The notes under the pieces were generated by a model. That model saw nothing but the letters and a program-made list of their open reading frames with translations. It was not told the DNA's origin and did not search any database. Both the position numbers and the translations under genes were made by a program. Shown here piece after piece: positions 25,293 to 34,844 of a DNA stretch of 64,000 nt. Origin of the DNA: Thelephora terrestris (taxonomy: Eukaryota > Basidiomycota > Agaricomycetes > Thelephorales > Thelephoraceae); assembly GCA_015956445.1 (NCBI GenBank), contig WIUZ02000011.1, forward strand, positions 744,001-808,000, written 5' to 3'. Every line of letters begins with the position of its first letter. The first letter of the stretch is position 1.

Positions 25293-25724
25293 TGTGGGAA
25301 ACCGCGTTGTGGGACTGGTACTTGATGTTGTGGGATTTGGATGTATAGAATTTACGATTGCGTGCGCTAACTGAGCCTCGTGTACACTGCCCCACTCAGA
25401 ATGGAGGATGACGCGATCGTGCCGCTCTTAATGAGGTCACGTGCCCATGGACCTTTCGTTTGTCGTGTCTAATGGCCAAAAATTCATGGATTGGAGGCGT
25501 TGGGCATATTTGCGCGTCGCAGTCGTGATTTTTTGCCGTGTTTCGAACCGAGTGCAAGAGATTTGTGAGAACTCGAACCGTGGTGACCGCGGCATCACAT
25601 GATATTGAAGGGGCCAAATAGGCGAGACCAAACAAGGAATCGGTTATAAGCGGGACTGTCTCTTCACCACATTCCCCTCACCAGTACCATCACAACCCGA
25701 ACTCATCCTTCGAGATAAATCAGC
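25293..25724. promoter_or_regulatory. RNR2 upstream region
   Basis: About 430 bases between ATE1 and RNR2. Visible elements: CACGTG E-box at 25438-25443, an ACGCGA half-type MluI box at 25411-25416, and a TATAAG sequence at 25645-25650, about 75 bases before the start codon. Their use is inferred. Confidence 0.4.
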
Positions 25725-27240
25725 ATGTATTCCACTTCCTTCACCCCTATCTCCGCCACTTCTCATCAGTCTACCCCTTCTAAGAAGGTGTGTCAGCTCG
25801 CCCAACACTACGCGTCGAGTCGAACGCGTTTTCTAATGTTGACGCGTCGCGTTAATTACTCTAGGCTGCCGCTGCCATGAAGGACCTCGTGTTGAAGGCA
25901 CCTATCAAGGACGCGAAGAAGGTTGAGAAACTCGAGTTCGACATTTTCGATGACGGCCCTCGCGAGGAGTCTCTCGACTCTTGCATCGTTGAGACTACGG
26001 AAGCTGAGGTTGACCCCGAGTTGGTTGAGCTTTTAGAGCTCAGGAAACAATTCGCTGGCGAGGTTGACATCACTGAAGGTTTGCGCCGCGGCTCATCACC
26101 TTCGCGACGCGCTCTAATACAGTGCCTCGCCTAGATCAAGAACCCCTTCTCGTCTCGACCAAGCGCCGCTTCGTTCTGTTCCCTATCCAGTACCCTGAGG
26201 TGCGTACAATGCTTCGCGTGTCACCCCCCTTTCTCTAACCCGCCCATAGATCTGGCAGATGTACAAGAAAGCCGAGGCCTCCTTCTGGACAGCAGAAGAA
26301 ATGGACCTTTCGAAGGATATCCATGACTGGAATAACCGGCTGAACGCTAACGAGCAACATTTTATCTCCCACGTTCTCGCTTTCTTCGCTGCATCGGACG
26401 GCATTGTCAACGAGAACCTCGTCGAGCGTTTCTCGAACGAGGTCCAGGCTGCTGAGGCACGTTGCTTCTACGGCTTCCAAATCATGATGGAGAACATCCA
26501 CTCGGAAACGTACTCTCTCCTCATCGACACATACATCAAGGATCCCGCTCGTCGTGATTATCTCTTTGGTGCAATCGACACCATTCCATGCATCAAGAGG
26601 AAGGCCGACTGGGCTCTGCGGTACATCACTGATGACGGTGCTTCCTTTGGTGAACGTCTCGTTGCCTTCGCCGCGGTCGAGGGTATCTTCTTTTCTGGAT
26701 CGTTTGCCTCCATCTTCTGGTTGAAGAAGCGCGGTCTCATGCCAGGGCTCACCTTCTCCAATGAATTGATCAGCCGCGATGAGGGTATGCACACCGACTT
26801 CGCTTGCCTCTTGTTCAGTCACCTCAGAAGACGACCCCACCCCAAGCTCGTGGAGAAGATCATCAAGGAAGCCGTCGTCATTGAACAGGAGTTCTTGACT
26901 GATGCTCTCCCCGTCTCCCTCATCGGCATGAACGCCAAGCTCATGTGCCAGTACATTGAGTTTGTTGCCGACCGTCTCCTCGTCGCCCTCGGTAACGAGA
27001 AGATCTACAACGTCACCAATCCCTTCGACTTTATGGACATGATCTCGCTCCAAGGCAAAACCAACTTCTTCGAGAAGCGTGTGTCCGATTACTCCAAAGC
27101 TGGCGTCAACCACACCCCCGCGTCGACGGCTGCTACCGAACAACCTCAAAGCTCCAAGTCTTTGTGAGTTGTGTTTCCATTGAGTCCTGTGTTACATGGC
27201 TGACTGTTCTCTTCTTAGCACCGTCGACGAAGACTTCTGA
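25725..27240 (+). CDS. RNR2: Ribonucleoside-diphosphate reductase small subunit
   Basis: Class Ia small (R2) subunit; its di-iron/tyrosyl radical lets the large subunit reduce ribonucleotides to deoxyribonucleotides. Exons 25725-25787, 25865-26078, 26135-26199, 26250-27163 and 27219-27240 sum to 1278 bases (425 residues). Seen: [20 protein letters not shown] (iron-ligand region), [19 protein letters not shown] (Glu and His ligands and the radical Tyr), [13 protein letters not shown] and [13 protein letters not shown] (further ligands). It ends TVDEDF, the acidic/aromatic tail that docks on the large subunit; the tail is made by a separate 22-base last exon. The N-terminal 21 residues, exon 1, are Ser/Thr-rich. 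Intron 1 holds three MluI boxes (25810-25847). Confidence 0.98.
25810..25847. promoter_or_regulatory. Three MluI cell-cycle boxes in RNR2 intron 1
   Basis: Perfect ACGCGT palindromes at 25810-25815, 25824-25829 and 25842-25847, all inside the first intron (25788-25864). In yeasts ACGCGT (MCB) is the binding site of MBF (Mbp1/Swi6), which drives G1/S expression of DNA-synthesis genes including ribonucleotide reductase. Function in this intron is inferred. Confidence 0.6.
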
Positions 27241-27425
27241 GCGTGTATCCCCGCATGTTATACCTCCATTCTCCCCTTCACTGTATTGCCACGTTGTCCG
27301 CAACTCGATTTACGCATGTGTTATCTCTTCGTTTAGTTACATGTAGGCCATTGTAGAACCAGTAATCACCTGTTTTGTTGCAAGCTCTCGGAATAAAATT
27401 ATTGACCCTTGGTGCCTTGCGCCCA

Positions 27426-27813
27426 TCATTGTGTCTTCTTTGTCTCAACAGTTGTCGTGGTGGCCCGTGCCTTACTCTCTTCCTGAACAGAGACAATGAC
27501 GTATGCGACAAGGACAAGGTTTGCCGCGAATACAGCAGTTAATGCAGACGCGGTCGTATTTTCTGGAAGAGCGAGAGTCATCACGGATACAGATCGGGTC
27601 CAAGACAAATGACAAGGCTTACCGACCCACACGTATTTCAACGACAGGAAATACGAGGATATTGGAACGACGGCAAGTGAGATGCTGAAGGTGAATAATT
27701 TCACCAGTGCGCTCCTGCAAAACGTCGGTCAATATTCGGTCCTCCCACTATGCCTTCGGAGAGATCGCTTGCCCTTGTAGAACCTTGTCAGCCACTTGGT
27801 TTGGGCCGCTCAT
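27426..27813 (-). CDS. VMA21: V-ATPase assembly factor VMA21
   Basis: Small ER protein with two membrane helices that helps assemble the V0 sector of the vacuolar proton pump. The model has three exons. Exon 1 (27813-27773) encodes MSGPNQVADKVLQG; exon 2 starts at 27714 and gives SALVKLFTFSISLAVVPISS and YFLSLKYVWV; exon 3 gives ENTTASALTAVFAANLVLVA and YVIVSVQEESKA. The C-terminus (VETKKTQ) is Lys-rich, in line with ER retrieval. The only in-frame splice I find for intron 1 uses a GC donor (27772) and a CAG acceptor (27715), 58 bases long. GT donors nearby shift the frame. Confidence 0.85.
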
Positions 27814-27894
27814 GATCAAGGAAGGTTGAGAACACGCAACGTCAGAAGGCGATCAGTGATCGAGCGTGCTTTACCTACTACGTGAATCTTCGCC
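27814..27894. promoter_or_regulatory. Very short divergent promoter, VMA21 / ALG8
   Basis: Only 81 bases lie between the two start codons. Shared or overlapping core promoters are implied. No TATA box is evident. Confidence 0.5.
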
Positions 27895-30245
27895 ATGGAC
27901 ACCGCGCCACCCGACCTCTCTCCCAAGGCCAGCGGGTCAAAACGACCGCCTCGGCCGATGCGCGGGTCTTCTCCGGCTCTACCGAGTCATCTGGTCCACG
28001 ACTCGATTGCATCGCAACCGACAATCTCGGAGGACGGATTGAAAGGCACGTTCGAGCCCCCAGGACCGCAACAGACGAAGAGTTCGTTGTGGCAACGGCT
28101 GGGGCTTGGCGTGAACGTGGAATCTGTGGAATGGGACATTCTCTTGATTTCCACGTGCTTGAAGTTGCTGCTTTTCCCCGCATAGTAGGTCATCGAATGA
28201 GTAATCTGCCATGAATGTGCACGTCCTGATCTTGATTCCCCAGTAGGTCAACAGATTTTGAAGTTCACCGCAACTGGCTTGCCATCACGCACTCATTACC
28301 GATATCTAAATGGTACTACGATGTACGGGCCCAGTTTCTCGTGTCTATGAGGAGTCGAAACAAAGGGCTAATGATTTGCGTAGACGACGTCAGAATGGAG
28401 TAGGGACTTCCACCTGTTTCCGTTTGAGTTCACGGTTGCTGATATCTCGTATCAGCGTTGGACTACCCGCCGTTTTTTGCGTACTTCGAGAAAGTCATGT
28501 CAATACCAGCGTATTGGATCGACCCTCGGATCGTGGACCTCAATAACCTCAACTACGATTCTTGGTCGGTCATTGCTTACCAGAGATCGACCGTCATCCT
28601 AACAGAGCTCGTCCTCGGGTGGGCACTCCTAAAGTGAGTTTGTATCAGCCGAGCCCAGATCATGTGTGCATGCTAATGGGTTTGGGTGAGGTTCGTCCCC
28701 GGGTCCCAGCACCCATCCATGCAACGGATAATTTCTGCTTCGTTGTTCTTGCACCCAGGATTCTTGATCGTGGATCATATCCATTTTCAGTATAACGGGT
28801 TCATGTACGGGATTCTCCTCTGGTCCCTCCTTATGGCTCGTAACGTGAATCCTCCCCCTTACGATATGAGGCCACTTTTAACACCAGGCGCAGGGCAATA
28901 CCCTCACAAGTGGAATCCTGTTTGCGGTGTTGCTGAATTTCAAGCACATATACATGTACATGGCGGTAGGTCTCTGGAAAATGGGTGTCTCGACGCTCCT
29001 ATTAACGTAACTCCACAGCCAGCTTACTTCGTATACCTCCTCCGAGTGTACTGCATGTCACCTTCGGGTGAAATCCTCCCCGTTCGATTCCTCACACTTG
29101 CGAACGCGGTGATACTCGTTTTCCTTCTTTCCATCGGACCGTTCGCTCTCATGGGTCAGCTACCGCAACTGCTCTCACGGTTGTTTCCGTTTACGCGAGG
29201 ACTGAATCATGCGTATTGGGCTCCGAACGCGTGGGCATTAGTCACCGCCTTAGATCGAGTTTTGCTGAAGTGTGGGTACCTCTTCGTCCTCTACTCGATG
29301 TGTTCTAAAGGCGCTGGGTTGCAGTGGTAGGGAAGACCGGGTTCGATCTCCCCGTCAACGAATCTGGCGTCGCATCGAGTTCGAGGGGCCTGGTTGGGGA
29401 TACTGTCTTCGCGGTTATCCCGAATGTACAACCATTCCACACCTTCGCCATCACACTGGGCGTTCTGATGGTCGGTCTTGCAACTGCAACAACTGCCTCC
29501 GAATCCGTTGACTCTTCTCCCTTCTATAGGTTTTCATGGTGAAGCTTTGGAGAGTGCCGACATACAAATCCTTCCTCACCGCTCTCACTTTATGTGGATA
29601 CACTTCCTACATGTTCGGCTGGCATGTGCACGAGAAAGCCATATTGTTGGTCCTCGTGCCACTAAGGTAATCCCCCCTTGTCGTCACCGATTAGTGGTGA
29701 CTTATTGGTGGGAAGCTTGCTAGCAGCGGAAAACCATGCGTACTTCAGGACGTACCTGATTGCGAGCGTAGCCGGCATTTATTCGCTATTTCCGCTGTTG
29801 TTTACTCCTGCCGGTCAGCCCCACTCGCTTGGAGTATCAGGGATGAACTCACAACCCGTACTATTTCTAGAATCCCTCATCAAGCTCGTCTACTCACTCG
29901 TATGGGGGATTATAGTCCTGGTACCCATTCAGCGTAGGGTATATGAGTGGGTAACTTATTTATAGCGTGCGTCAGGAGTGACGAATCTCATTTCACAGGT
30001 TCCCTCATTCACCCGCTTTCGTCATCCTCGACCTTTTCGAAAGGATTTACCTCGCTGGTTTTGTCCCCCTCCATTTGGTTGTCACGATCTTGCCCTATGC
30101 CCTGGGCACTTCAAAAGAGTTCTTACCGCTCCTCTTGACGAGTGTTTATTGTGCCGTTGGGCTGGTCTGGGCATTCATCCGCCTGTCGGTGATTTATCTG
30201 CGGTCCCCAAATCTTTCATCGCATTCCACCGCAGCTGTCCAGTAG
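27895..30245 (+). CDS. ALG8: Dolichyl-P-Glc: Glc1Man9GlcNAc2-PP-dolichol glucosyltransferase
   Basis: ER membrane enzyme that adds the second glucose to the lipid-linked N-glycan precursor. It starts [17 protein letters not shown] with a disordered cytosolic leader of about 75 residues, then the first membrane helix ([15 protein letters not shown]). Lumenal catalytic-loop motifs follow: [40 protein letters not shown] and [18 protein letters not shown]. The signature [20 protein letters not shown] separates Alg8 from Alg6. Later helices include [20 protein letters not shown] and [20 protein letters not shown]. It ends near [15 protein letters not shown], with the stop at 30243-30245. About ten short introns interrupt it. 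Its stop is 100 bases from that of the convergent RBG1 gene. Confidence 0.92.
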
Positions 30246-30345
30246 GTGTGACCGCGACGATAGGGAACAGATGTGGGCGGTGTGGGATGCCGGACATTAT
30301 ACAGTATATAACGTGATAATGGTGTTAATCTCAGAAGTTATAAAA

Positions 30346-32024
30346 TCACTTCTTCGCGATGTGAACGACTGCCGGCAGATGATTAAACCGGGATCATCGT
30401 AGACTAGAGCTTGAAACTCACCATCCTCATCCTCCAGTACATGGTCAAGCCCGACCTTCTGGCCCCTAGCGTGCTTTGCGCTTGAACCCCAAACGATCGC
30501 GCTGAAGGTTCAACAATCGTCGTCAACAATCGCCTGCAGCAAAACACTCCTCTAAAAATGATCAGCTCACTATTTCATCTGTTTCGCGATTTCCTTATGG
30601 ATAGCATTGCAGAAGTCTTGGATTGTGCATTTCCCCTGACGCAAGACAACCGGGGCCGTGTAGTCTGGGGCAGCCCCACGCGGTTTGGTGTAAACACGGA
30701 CGAGGTCGAGGTCTCGCCACATCCTCTCGATAAGCTCGTCGACGTTGAGCCACTCCTTTGAGGAGATCGGAACGCTGTGGGGGATCTTGTACAAGAGGTC
30801 GAGTTCTTCAATCGAAATAGCGTCGATCTGGAGGTAGGCTTGGTTAATCCGCACAATCTACGAAAATGATATTGATTCCGTGCCTTGTTGAGAACCTGAA
30901 TGTAACTGATCAGAATTCATGAGTGAGGTACGTGGGTGCGCGGGGCTCACGTAGATTACGGGGATATACACTCGGTTTCCTTCAACGACGTCCACCACGT
31001 CATCCGCCGTAGCGTTCGGTTGTCGGATCGCCACATCCGCGTTCGATATCCTATACTCACTCAGAATGGCTTTGATCTCGTCGTGGTCGATATTCGTGAG
31101 CGGAACGGTGTTCGTGATGGCTATACCGCCCTTATCCTTCCTCCGAACGGTGATCGCTGGAGGTTTCTTATTCAGTCGGATCCCGAAGCCTTCGAGTTCG
31201 GTTTCGATAACTTTTTTGTCGCCAAGGGGTTTGAGGACGTCGAGGATGATGAAGATCAGGTTGCATGTCCGCGCGACTGGATTTAAGAGTACCTATCAGT
31301 AGGGTGGTTCATGAAAACTGAAGGTATACGTGCCTGCGATGACCTGCCGACCTCTACCCCTACCGTCGTTGGCTCCTTCGATAATCCCGGCTGTAAATGT
31401 AATTAGACCTCAAAAAATGTACAAAGGTTCACAGCGTACGCAGATCTAGGATTTGGATTGGAGCACCGTGGACTTTTAATGTTCCGGGCACCGTTGTGAG
31501 GGTCGTGAATTCAATCTCGCTGACTTCTGAGTGGGTGCCGGTGAGCCTGGTCATTAGGGTAGACTATCGGGGGTGAACACTCCCGCAGATACCAAGCAGC
31601 TTAATGCGCTCACCTTTCCAACTGATGGAAACCCAACGAACCCAACAGACGCGACGCCCGTGCGAGCCACATCGAACCCGATACCCGCTCCCCCGCCTCC
31701 TCCAGACTTGGGTTCGATCAACTCACGACGGAGTTTAGCGAGCTTGGCCTTGAGCTGACCCAAATGGTAGCTCGTCGCCTTGTTCTTTTGGGCTGTTCAC
31801 GATCGGAAAGGTGATGAAGGAAGCTTTACACGGTGAACATGAGAGCAGCACAGAACAAAAAATCATACTTTTTCCCTGACGAACACAATGAGCCACGGCC
31901 GTGAGCGAAGAACATGTTGACACTCACCATCTCATCTTCGATTTCCTGGACCAAGCTTCGAGGTCAATGTGGGGAACAATGGCAGAACGTATGTCGTTAC
32001 CTTTATCTTTTGTACGGTCGTCAT
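30346..32024 (-). CDS. RBG1: Developmentally regulated GTP-binding protein, RBG1/DRG1
   Basis: Obg-like ribosome-associated GTPase that, with its DFRP partner, helps stalled translation. The start at 32024 splices MTTVQKIK to [18 protein letters not shown] over a 55-base intron. Then come [24 protein letters not shown] (G1), [34 protein letters not shown] (G3 DxxG) and VLNKID (G4). G4 is split: VLNK comes from a 12-base exon (30884-30895). The C-terminal TGS domain reads [40 protein letters not shown] and [21 protein letters not shown] Gly-rich insert precedes G1 ([14 protein letters not shown]). The intron after the 12-base exon (30828-30883) begins with GC. The gene is head to head with the KCH gene (181 bases). 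Confidence 0.93.
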
Positions 32025-32205
32025 TGTCGCGGCGGTAGCAGTTGGTGTCCTAAAAAGGAAAGGGGCCGTTACCGCTCTCCGTCTCTCCCTAACCACCAGC
32101 TTTCTCACTCTTTTATTAAGCTGCTTCCCATCATTTAGACACCAGCAAAGCGACTGGCTCGCCCCCTCACTCCTCTCGCTCTTTTTAACAAACGCACCCG
32201 CAACC
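32025..32205. promoter_or_regulatory. Divergent promoter, RBG1 / KCH
   Basis: 181 bases separate the two start codons. A pyrimidine-rich tract (many CT runs) precedes the KCH start, common in fungal promoters. Confidence 0.45.
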
Positions 32206-34006
32206 ATGTGTGGTAACAACGGTCCTCGGTGGAAACGTGAAAAGGTCCCGGACCACAAGGTGCATATATCCCCCCTAACTTCCTCTCCCTATGACCCGCA
32301 TATACTCACCATTCGACCCTGCCTGCAGTTTGACTTCATAGACACAAGAGAATTCACAGACAACGGATGTGGCATGCGATCCAAGTCAGTACCCCAGCTA
32401 GCCAACAACCTGATATTTGCAGGACCATAATTCACCCCTTCCCCATAGGTATATGTGGCTCTACATAATCGTGCTCAAGGACTTCCTTGTCTACGTTTTG
32501 GATATTTTCACGGCCATCACTATGTTGACCTCCAAACAATGGTCTAACCAGATCTTCAACGACTGTCCAAAGACCAAGAACTGCGTCGCCGTCCCCTTTG
32601 ACCTTGGGCGGTGGATGTTCGTCGGGTGTATCATCTTCGGTTTCCTTTTGGTGCGCTGCAAAGCCAACGATTGCGATCCGCTCACCGATTGGCCCTCCCT
32701 AGCTTGCGTATGAAGCCCACAAATCCAAGAAGATTGTCGCAAGCAGGGACATTTCATACGCTTTTACCAATGTTATGGCCAATAACTACTACTCCCTGAG
32801 TACGTTTCAAAACGGTGTTCACGCCAAACCACCAGGGTGCTGATGTATCCCACCATCCTCCAGGATCATACGATCACTTCTGTTTCTTTGATCACATCCG
32901 GGAATCGTCAGAAGGCCGTGACAGCATCGCCTTCTTTGTTTTCTTTACCTTCAAGAGCTGGAAGCGCGTTCTTCTGTCCGACGGGCCCCGTCAGGCCATC
33001 AACGCCCTGACCCTGTACGCCGTCTACCAGTCTAAGAAGAACAACGTCGGCGACTGGTACGACGTAACCAAGTACTTCAGGGGAAATACTATCATCGCCT
33101 CAGCCCTCACACTGTCTACACTTTTCACTGTCCTTATCTTCGCTGGTTCCCTCTTGCTTTTGATTTTGGCTGCCGTCTTCTACATTCCACTCCTTTGCCA
33201 CATCCAAGGTAACCTTAAGGAGTACTGTTGTCACAAAGTTGACAAGGCAAGGAATCTCAGTGTTTATAAGAAGGCAACATTTCTAACACACGGCGTTTTA
33301 GCGTATCCATGAGATCATGACGCGCAAGAAGAAGCAAAGGCAACAGCGTGCCGACGAGCTTTCTAAGAAGGAAGCCGCTGGCGATTACTCGCATCTCAAG
33401 AACAAGAAAGGCGAGATTGTCGGGAAACCTCAACCTCAACCTACGCTACCCGTACTCTCTGTGGATGATGATCTCGACGATATTTCTTCGATGAAGCACC
33501 GCGGTCCCCCCGGAGGCTACGATGGTGGCTATTACAGTGATCAGAAGAGCAGCATCGTCGACTACCCAATCATGCCTGCGTATAATCAACCGTATTCCCC
33601 CCATCAGGCTCCTGGGTATCCTCAGTATAACGCTTCGGTGTCAAACGTGTACGATGACCGATACGACGATGATACAGGAAGCCAGGTCAACCTGGCGTCA
33701 GCGGCCGCCCCCATCCCCCGCGATCCCAACTACGGATATATAACAGACCATTACAATGTATACCATCCCGATGAGCAGGAAGCGTACGGACAGCAGGTGG
33801 AATACCCGCAACCCACACGGACCCCCGCTCCTGCGTACGAACCCTACACTCACGACCCCTACGCCCGCGCCCAGGGAGAGCCGTACGGGAATGACCTGTA
33901 CTACCAACAACCGGGGTACGGATATGGTCAACCACAGCCGCAGCACCGAGGCGGAGATGGTAGTAGTGACGGGGCGCACGGGTATGCGCGGGCAATGGCA
34001 ATGTAG
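32206..34006 (+). CDS. KCH1: KCH-type fungal potassium transporter
   Basis: Low-affinity potassium importer family (yeast Kch1/Prm6). Starts MCGNNGPRWKREKVPDHK, spliced to FDFIDTREFTDNGCGMRSKY, a strongly conserved block. Membrane segments: WLYIIVLKDFLVYVLDIFTA, FVGCIIFGFLLL, SALTLSTLFTVLIFAGSLLL and LILAAVFYIPLLCHIQG. The motif SWKRVLLSDGPRQAINALTL lies between them. The last exon (from about 33305) carries a basic stretch (RIHEIMTRKKKQRQQR) and a cytosolic tail of about 200 residues rich in Tyr, Pro, Gln and Asp, probably disordered, with repeated Tyr-Pro-like steps. The tail is less conserved than the core and could be regulatory. Confidence 0.9.
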
Positions 34007-34469
34007 CAAAGTAGTCCTCGGCTGGTCCCCTACTGTCATTCGCGTTCATGTATCCTAGTCCCTCATCGTCTGTTTCCCCATTTTCTTAATCCCCTCATTC
34101 CTATCTCTATCCCTTATTTACTATCCCTCCTTTTCTTGCACATTCCTTCATCGCATGTCGCTCCGATAGTCAACAACTTTCATTCTTTTTGGGTCTGTCG
34201 TACGGGTAAAAATGAGATCGAAACTCTGCCATTTCCTACCCACCAGTTATCAGGGGACTTAGTGGTTTATGCTGGATACTAGCCGTGGCCTGCAGGAATC
34301 TGCCGTTTGATGTCGCAGCCTTTTTTAGAACGCTGACATTTGAGGCAGGTTCGAAGCCGGCTGCCAGGGCTTTTGTCCCATTCACAGGTCACCCCCATCT
34401 TCCGGCACCTTGAACATGAAAGTCTTTGCAGTCCGCGTCACTACAAGCGTTTGATCTCCCAGAACGCGC
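34007..34469. other. 3' flanks of convergent genes
   Basis: About 460 bases with pyrimidine-rich sequence after the KCH stop. No gene is supported. Confidence 0.4.
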
Positions 34470-34844
34470 TCACCTCCGGGAGCCCCCACCCGGCTTTCGT
34501 GCCTTCGCGATAGGCCACTGGCGATCATACCATTGATCGACGTCGTCGACGTCAACTGCCGCATCGGACTCCGACTCATCGACATCGTCGGACTCCTCGG
34601 AGGGATCCGAGACTCTCTTCCGCTTTCCGAGTCCCCTGTTCTTGGACGACCCGCTCGGTGTGGTACTCTCAGGTTCCTGTTCGCGAGCGTCTGACCCTTT
34701 CTCGAGCTCATCGAGCCGTTTTTGCAATTGGCGCATCTCCTTCTTAATTTTATCCTTTTCCCGTTGGATGCGCTTTTCTGATGCTTCTAGGGCGGCACGG
34801 AGGACCGCCGGGGGAAGCGAGGAAAGATCGTTCTGGGTGGACAT
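34470..34844 (-). CDS. Small coiled-coil / acidic hypothetical protein
   Basis: A single-exon frame of 124 residues: MSTQNDLSSLPPAVLRAALE, then a charged helix (EKRIQREKDKIKKEMRQLQK, followed by RLDELEKG) likely to form a coiled coil, then a basic patch (NRGLGKRKRVSD), an acidic run (DESESDAAVDVDDVD) and a Trp-containing basic end. The basic patch could act as a nuclear signal. No family is recognised. Its charge patterning is unlike the random frames nearby, which supports its being real. Confidence 0.55.
   Translation of the reverse strand: MSTQNDLSSLPPAVLRAALEASEKRIQREKDKIKKEMRQLQKRLDELEKGSDAREQEPESTTPSGSSKNRGLGKRKRVSDPSEESDDVDESESDAAVDVDDVDQWYDRQWPIAKARKPGGGSRR

Noticed and set aside
25293-25724. 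Possible RFX X-box upstream of RNR2 (GTGACC near 25580)
   Set aside because: The second half-site (GGCATC) does not match RGYAAC, so the match is too weak.
26235-27149. 304-codon open frame on the minus strand
   Set aside because: It is the mirror of the RNR2 main exon, whose protein is certain; codon bias of RNR2 keeps the opposite strand open.
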